DNA of 39,533 bases, taken from contig QHBW01000068.1 in the NCBI GenBank assembly GCA_003244205.1, positions 41,840-81,372 on the forward strand, written 5' to 3'. Position numbers and translations under genes: made by a program. Source of the DNA: Solirubrobacterales bacterium. Its GTDB lineage: Bacteria; Actinomycetota; Thermoleophilia; Solirubrobacterales; Solirubrobacteraceae. The notes beneath the pieces were generated by a model. That model ran no database searches. It had not been told where the DNA came from and saw nothing but the letters and a program-made list of their open reading frames with translations. Positions within the stretch are counted from its first letter, which is position 1; the number at the start of each line of letters is the position of its first letter. This document shows, piece after piece, positions 35,647-39,533 of the stretch.

Positions 35647-36009
35647 CTACGGAGCTTGGAGCTCGGGGAAATGCTCGGCGCAGTGCGCGCGCAGCGCGTC
35701 GCGCACCGCATGGCGCTCGTCCTGGGAGGCCATGCGGTAGCGGCTGAGCAGGTCCTTGGGGTGCTCGTAATCCACTCCGGCGACCGTCCAGCGCGCCGCC
35801 AAGCGCTCGAACAGCAGCTCGGTGGCGCGCTGCCAGGCGTCGTCTTGAGACAACGGCGACCCGGCGAGCGCGTCGGCGTAGGCGCGGCGGCTGGGGGGAC
35901 TGAGCGCGCCGCGGAGCGTCAGCACGTTGCCGGCGGCGTCGGAATACTCGGACTCGGGCGCGCGCAGGCGCTCGGATGCGCGCTCGCGCTGGCGGTTGCG
36001 GCGGCCCAA
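35647..36009 (-). CDS. Hypothetical protein, about 120 residues
   Basis: I do not recognise this protein. It is soluble, rich in Arg/Ala/Glu and predicted mostly helical, for example AYADALAGSPLSQDDAWQ and a C-terminal RHAVRDALRAHCAEHF helix. The first ~20 residues are very basic. The only start giving full length is TTG 36009, 13 nt after the ybjQ-like stop; an in-frame GTG further in (before LTLRGALSP) is an alternative. The position between ybjQ and pyk on the same strand suggests co-transcription. There is no cysteine cluster, signal peptide or membrane segment. Confidence 0.6.
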   Translation of the reverse strand: MGRRNRQRERASERLRAPESEYSDAAGNVLTLRGALSPPSRRAYADALAGSPLSQDDAWQRATELLFERLAARWTVAGVDYEHPKDLLSRYRMASQDERHAVRDALRAHCAEHFPELQAP

Positions 36010-36022
36010 TTGAATCGGCGAG

Positions 36023-36343
36023 CTAAACCTTGCGCACCCTCACGGCGGTGCCGTAAGCACAGATCTCCGTCCACTGGCCGCCCATCTCGGAAGTGTCGAA
36101 GCGCATCGCGATGATTGCCTCACCGCCCTTGGCCTCCGCCTCCTGAACCATGCGCTCCGTCACCTCGATGCGGCTGGCGACGAGGTTCTTGGTCATGCCC
36201 TTTAGCTCTCCGCCGACGAGCGACTTGAATCCGGCGCCGATGTTGGAGCCGATGTTGCGGCTGCGGACGGTCAATCCGAAGACCTCTCCGAGCACCTCGG
36301 TCACCTCGTAGCCGGGAATGTCGTTCATCGTCGTGATCAGCAC
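36023..36343 (-). CDS. YbjQ/UPF0145 family protein
   Basis: A 106-residue YbjQ-type (UPF0145, dodecin-like heavy-metal-binding superfamily) protein. Family features: an N-terminal strand with DIPGYEVTEVLGEVFG, the SRNIGSNIGAGFKSLVGGEL loop, a helix ending EAEAKGGEAIIAMRFDTS and a final strand. These small proteins assemble into oligomers; their role is unknown. GTG 36343 is chosen because GGAG lies about 9 nt upstream and homology begins at the next codons; the frame itself is open to 36454. Confidence 0.88.
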   Translation of the reverse strand: MLITTMNDIPGYEVTEVLGEVFGLTVRSRNIGSNIGAGFKSLVGGELKGMTKNLVASRIEVTERMVQEAEAKGGEAIIAMRFDTSEMGGQWTEICAYGTAVRVRKV

Positions 36344-36381
36344 CGTTGTGTCTCCCGATCGTCGTTTGCGGTCCGCCGGCC

Positions 36382-37593
36382 CTAGGTGGCCTTGGCGGCG
36401 CGCTCGAGCTGTCCGCGCACCTCGCCGGTGATCGCGTTGGCGTGCCCAGGCCATGCCGCCGAGGGCTCGAGCGCCGCAAGCTTTCCGATCGACTCGCGCG
36501 CCTGCTCGGTGTCGTGGTTGAAGGCGGCGTGCGGAACGCGCGCAGGGCCCTTGCTCAGCCCGGTCTGGGGGTCGAGCGTGTAGAAGCAGTCGCTCGTCAG
36601 CGCCACGCGGTCGGACTCGCGGAAGAGGGCGATCAGACCCGGCGCGTGGCCGGGGAGGTGGACCACCCGGAAGCCCGCGATCTCGTCGCCCTCTTGCACC
36701 GTGCCGGCGATCTGCACGGGCCCGCCGTCCCAGGAGCGCAGCAACCGCGGCAGCAGCAGCTTGCCGATCGGGTTTAGCTTTGAGAAGTCGAAGTAATGGG
36801 CACCGCCGTCGCCCTCGGCGTCCTCCCTGTCCAGCGGATGACAGTAGACGGGAACCTCGAACGAGGGCGCGACGCCGCGGTGGTCGGCGTGGGCGTGGCC
36901 AAGGACGATGCGCTTGAGCCCGCCCATGCGTGTCGCGGCGACCGCCAGCGCGCGGCTCATCGAGCTGACGCCGGCGTCGAACATCGTGACCTGGCCCTCG
37001 TCCTCGATCAGGTAGACGTTCATCGTCTTTCCGGGGAAGCCCCCGCGGACGACCCAGACGTCATCGGCGACGCGCTCGGGCTCGGCGCTGCCAAGCCTGC
37101 CGGCGAGTCGCGTCTTTGCGTTGAAGGCGCTGGTCATGCGCTGCTCGACGGGCGACCCCTGGGGCGGCATCAGGCCCAGCTGGCGGGCGGTGGTCATGCC
37201 GTCGAGGTAGGCGTGGTTCTCGACCACGAGGCCGTCGCGCACGACGCAGACGTCGCAGCCGACGAGATCGAGGCGAGCGCCGTTGGGGGCGATCCCCTGC
37301 CAGTGGCCGGGGCCGGCGAACGTCCCGGTGGCGCGCCAGCGGACCGCGGTGCGGTCGTCCTGGGTGGTGGTGTCCAGGACCTCGAAGCGAAAGTCGGGGA
37401 TGGCGGCAAAGAGGCCCGCGAAAAACTCGCGCACGGCGCGCGGACCGACGAGCTCGGCGGTCCCGTACATGTGATCGAGACCATCGGGCGCCCAGCACGC
37501 GGTCGCGGCGTCGAGGTCGTGGTCGGCGAGCGCCTGGAAGTAGCGCAGCGCGACGGCCTCCGGGGTGCTGGCGGTCTTGGTGGCTTTGGCCAT
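36382..37593 (-). CDS. SnoaL-like domain fused to metallo-beta-lactamase-fold hydrolase
   Basis: A 403-residue two-domain protein. Residues ~8-150 are a SnoaL/NTF2-like cone fold of the ester-cyclase type (RYFQALADHDLDAATACWAP, a central AVRWRATGTF strand, ENHAYLDGMTTARQLGL). Residues ~175-400 are an MBL-fold domain with H233-A-H235-A-D237-H238, His315 in LPGHAPG, Asp335 in TSDCFY and a last His in WPGHANAI, so both metal sites look complete. The fusion of these two folds is uncommon and no reaction can be assigned. ATG 37593 overlaps the alternative ATG of the divergent MBL gene, and a dyad covers both starts. Confidence 0.85.
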   Translation of the reverse strand: MAKATKTASTPEAVALRYFQALADHDLDAATACWAPDGLDHMYGTAELVGPRAVREFFAGLFAAIPDFRFEVLDTTTQDDRTAVRWRATGTFAGPGHWQGIAPNGARLDLVGCDVCVVRDGLVVENHAYLDGMTTARQLGLMPPQGSPVEQRMTSAFNAKTRLAGRLGSAEPERVADDVWVVRGGFPGKTMNVYLIEDEGQVTMFDAGVSSMSRALAVAATRMGGLKRIVLGHAHADHRGVAPSFEVPVYCHPLDREDAEGDGGAHYFDFSKLNPIGKLLLPRLLRSWDGGPVQIAGTVQEGDEIAGFRVVHLPGHAPGLIALFRESDRVALTSDCFYTLDPQTGLSKGPARVPHAAFNHDTEQARESIGKLAALEPSAAWPGHANAITGEVRGQLERAAKAT

Positions 37594-37597
37594 GGCG

Positions 37598-37616
37598 TCG
37601 GAGTCTATGACTCCGA
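37598..37616. promoter_or_regulatory. Perfect inverted repeat between divergent MBL genes
   Basis: TCGGAGTC-TAT-GACTCCGA, 8-bp arms with a 3-nt centre. It includes TAGACT (minus strand, 37602-37607), 8 nt before the ATG at 37593, and straddles ATG 37607 on the plus strand. A candidate regulator site for both genes. Confidence 0.6.
37602..37607 (-). promoter_or_regulatory. -10 element of SnoaL-MBL gene
   Basis: TAGACT on the minus strand, 8 nt before ATG 37593. Confidence 0.45.
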
Positions 37617-38665
37617 TCGAGATCGCCAAATATGCTCGCTCGCCAGAGACCAAGAAGCGACGCGAGGTCGGGCGCGGCGAGCGGGTGCTGCCGGGCGTGT
37701 GGCGGCTACGGCTGCCGCTGCCCTGGCCCGGCGTGCCGCACTGCAACGCTTGGGCGCTGGCGGCCGGCGACGGCATCGTGCTCGTGGACACCGGCATGCA
37801 TGAGCCTGGCTCGATCGCCCACCTCGAGCGCGCGCTCAACCAAGTCGGCCTCAGCGTCGAGCACGTGCGCCTGCTCGTCTGCACGCACGCCCACTCCGAC
37901 CACTACGGCCAGGCGGCCACGGTGCTGGAGCGGACCGGCTGCGAGCTCTGGATGCACCCCAACCACGCGCACCTCTTCGCCCAGGCGGCCGATCCCGAGC
38001 AGGCGCTCGAACGGCGCCTGGAGGTGGCACGCCAGAGCGGGGTGCCCGAGGAGCCGCTGCGCCGCTACGCCGCCCAGCGCCGCGAGACGAACTTCGGCGT
38101 GACGGGACTGGTCGAGCCCGACCGCGAGCTGGTCGAGGGCGTGCAGGTCGACACCGACCTCGGACGCTGGGCCGTCTACGAAACGCCGGGCCATGCGCCT
38201 TCGCACGTGTGCCTGTTTGAGCCAGAACGCCGGCTGCTGATCTCCGGCGATCACCTGCTGGGGCGCGTGTCGCTCTACTACGACTACGGCTGGACGCCCG
38301 ACCCCGTCGCGGAATTCGGCGACTCGCTCGTGAAGGTCGACGCGCTCGACGCGCGCCTGTGCCTCGCCGGCCATGCGCGTCCCTTTGCCGACGTGCGCGC
38401 GCACGTGCGCGCGAACCAGGAGCTGGTGGCCGAGCGCGTCGCTGCCACGCGCGCAGCTCTGCAGGGCGCTTCCAGCGACGATGCGCAGCCGCAAACTGCC
38501 TTCGAGATCGTCCCGCTGGTCTACAGCGAGCGACTCAATCCGGCGATCGCCGCCTCGCGTCTGTCGGAGACGCTCGCGTACCTGCGCCACCTGGAGGCCC
38601 GCGGCGAGGCGCGGGAGCTGGACGGCGATGGTGAGGGCGAGCCTGCGCGCTGGGTGGCGCCGTAG
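37607..38665 (+). CDS. Metallo-beta-lactamase-fold hydrolase
   Basis: A 352-residue MBL-fold protein. The metal motif is H94-A-H96-S-D98-H99 (CTHAHSDHYG), followed by YETPGHAPSHV, LISGDHLLG and LAGHARPFAD. The larger-than-usual insert between the first and second motifs (~100-165, helical) and the C-terminal ~70-residue helical extension (VRANQELVAERVAATRAAL) resemble the MBL plus C-terminal helical domain seen in thioesterase-like and LACTB2-like enzymes. The substrate is unknown. ATG 37607 has GGAG only 3 nt upstream; ATG 37592, with GGTGG 8 nt upstream, is an equally good start and would overlap the divergent gene's start codon. Confidence 0.85.
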   Translation: MTPIEIAKYARSPETKKRREVGRGERVLPGVWRLRLPLPWPGVPHCNAWALAAGDGIVLVDTGMHEPGSIAHLERALNQVGLSVEHVRLLVCTHAHSDHYGQAATVLERTGCELWMHPNHAHLFAQAADPEQALERRLEVARQSGVPEEPLRRYAAQRRETNFGVTGLVEPDRELVEGVQVDTDLGRWAVYETPGHAPSHVCLFEPERRLLISGDHLLGRVSLYYDYGWTPDPVAEFGDSLVKVDALDARLCLAGHARPFADVRAHVRANQELVAERVAATRAALQGASSDDAQPQTAFEIVPLVYSERLNPAIAASRLSETLAYLRHLEARGEARELDGDGEGEPARWVAP

Positions 38666-38693
38666 AGCGCCTGGGGCTGAACGTCCGAGCGCC

Positions 38694-38699
38694 TACTCT
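38694..38699 (+). promoter_or_regulatory. -10 element of metF
   Basis: TACTCT, 10 nt before ATG 38710 but only 1 nt before ATG 38701. The spacing argues for the second ATG. Confidence 0.45.
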
Positions 38700-38709
38700 G
38701 ATGCGCCAG

Positions 38710-39533
38710 ATGCGCATCGATTCGATCCTCGAGTCCGGCGAGGAGCCGGTCTTCTCCTTCGAGTTCTTCCCCCCCAAGAGCGAGGACGGCGAGCGCAACC
38801 TCTACGCCGCGCTCGAGGAGCTGCGCACACTCGAGCCCAACTTCGTCTCGGTCACGTGGGGCGCGGGCGGCTCGACGCGCGAGAAGACGATCGAGATCGT
38901 CACCAACCTGCGCGAGCGCTTCGGGCTCGAGGCGATGGCGCACTTCACCTGCGTGGGCGCGAGCGTCGATGACCTGCACGACTCGCTGCGCCAGATCGAG
39001 GCGGCCGGGATCGAGAACGTGCTCCTGCTGCGCGGCGACCCGCCGCAGGGCGAGGAGCGCTTCGAGCCCGCGCCCGGAGGGCTGAGCTATGCCTCCGAGC
39101 TGGCGGAGCTGGTGGCCGCCGCGCAGTACCCGTTCTGCGTGGTGGGAGCCTGCTACCCCGAGGTCCACCAAGAGGCAGCCGGCCCCGAGGCCGACCTCGA
39201 GCACCTCGTGGCGAAGGTGCGCGCCGGGGTGCGGGTGCTGATCACCCAGTTGTTCTTCGATAACGCGGACTACTTTCGTTTCGTCGATCAGGCGCGCGCG
39301 GCGGGCATCGACGTGCCGATCATCCCGGGGATCATGCCGATCACCACGATCGCCGGGATCAAGCGGATGACCTCGATGTGCGGCGCCTGCATCCCGCCGG
39401 CCCTCCAGCACGAGCTGGAGCTGCGCGCCGAGCATCCCGAGGCCGTGGTCGAGCTGGGCGTCTCCTACGCCACGTTGCAGTGCGCCGAGCTGCTGGCCCG
39501 CGGCGCGCCCGGCATCCACTTCTACACGCTGAA
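38710..39533 (+). CDS. metF: Methylenetetrahydrofolate reductase MetF, 3' end outside window
   Basis: FAD-dependent reduction of 5,10-methylene- to 5-methyl-tetrahydrofolate, feeding methionine synthesis. The TIM-barrel motifs are visible: FSFEFFPPKSEDG near the N-terminus, FVSVTWGAGGSTREKT, HFTCVGAS, VLLLRGDPPQG (FAD-binding Arg and Asp), VGACYPEVHQEA, LITQLFFDNADYF and IIPGIMPITTIAGI. About 274 residues are present, ending at GIHFYTLN, so only the last short stretch of the ~290-residue enzyme is missing. ATG 38710 fits the promoter spacing; ATG 38701 adds three residues. It follows the MBL gene by about 44 nt. Confidence 0.95.
   Translation, partial: MRIDSILESGEEPVFSFEFFPPKSEDGERNLYAALEELRTLEPNFVSVTWGAGGSTREKTIEIVTNLRERFGLEAMAHFTCVGASVDDLHDSLRQIEAAGIENVLLLRGDPPQGEERFEPAPGGLSYASELAELVAAAQYPFCVVGACYPEVHQEAAGPEADLEHLVAKVRAGVRVLITQLFFDNADYFRFVDQARAAGIDVPIIPGIMPITTIAGIKRMTSMCGACIPPALQHELELRAEHPEAVVELGVSYATLQCAELLARGAPGIHFYTL

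Noticed and set aside
34515-35747. A 410-codon plus-strand open frame opposite pyruvate kinase
   Set aside because: A high-GC shadow rich in Asp/Arg/Leu that mirrors pyk codons; no recognisable domain.

Overview
The window is uniformly GC-rich, densely packed and entirely chromosomal in character. A high-GC actinobacterium is suggested by the gene content: NucS instead of a MutS/MutL repair protein, a fused 2-oxoglutarate dehydrogenase E2-E1 polypeptide of the Kgd/OdhA type, a DUF4333-type lipoprotein, and many GTG/TTG starts. The mix of genes (AGPS-like ether-lipid enzyme, NucS, MGDG-synthase-like glycosyltransferase) looks most like Thermoleophilia/Solirubrobacterales, but that placement is an inference. 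I found no rRNA, tRNA, CRISPR array, phage or insertion sequence.

Layout. 1-3.8 kb: undecaprenyl-diphosphatase (cut by the window edge) behind an exported peptidoglycan amidase; a nine-helix membrane protein with a GxGD motif; a Tat-exported flavin amine oxidase. 3.9-6.8 kb: aconitase. 6.8-9.9 kb: a TetR regulator with a membrane protein, facing an SCP2-domain gene across a twin operator, then a cytochrome P450. 9.9-12.5 kb: M42 aminopeptidase, HAD phosphatase, and an XRE/nucleotidyltransferase pair resembling a toxin-antitoxin module. 12.5-16.6 kb: EttA, a J-domain/TPR protein, a repeat-rich gap holding a long inverted repeat, and NucS. 16.7-20.2 kb: a glycosyltransferase fused to a degenerate deacetylase-like domain, a DMT permease and an intact polysaccharide deacetylase. 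20.4-27.1 kb: crotonase, lipoprotein, YjbQ, the 1340-residue 2-oxoglutarate dehydrogenase fusion, a small membrane protein and a Nudix hydrolase. 27.2-32.8 kb: AGPS-like oxidase, ketopantoate-reductase-like protein, an unrecognised protein, Ppx/GppA, glyoxalase I and a glyoxalase II-like hydrolase. 32.8-39.5 kb: ABC1/UbiB kinase, pyruvate kinase, a hypothetical, YbjQ, a SnoaL-metallo-beta-lactamase fusion, a second metallo-beta-lactamase protein and the start of MetF.

Genes that probably work together: aconitase, Kgd and pyruvate kinase in central carbon flux; UppP, the amidase, the glycosyltransferase and the deacetylase in the cell envelope; AGPS with its 4-nt-overlapping reductase, possibly in ether lipid formation; glyoxalases I and II in methylglyoxal detoxification.

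Two features of expression stand out. Many genes have a TANNNT hexamer 6-11 nt before the start codon and no Shine-Dalgarno sequence, which is the signature of leaderless transcripts. Nearly every convergent gene pair abuts or overlaps, leaving no room for ordinary terminators. The observations most worth following up are the lipoyl- and PSBD-containing Kgd fusion, the candidate presenilin/SPP-like protease, the XRE-nucleotidyltransferase pair with nested operators, the long dyad at 15686-15750, and the pseudo-deacetylase fusion.
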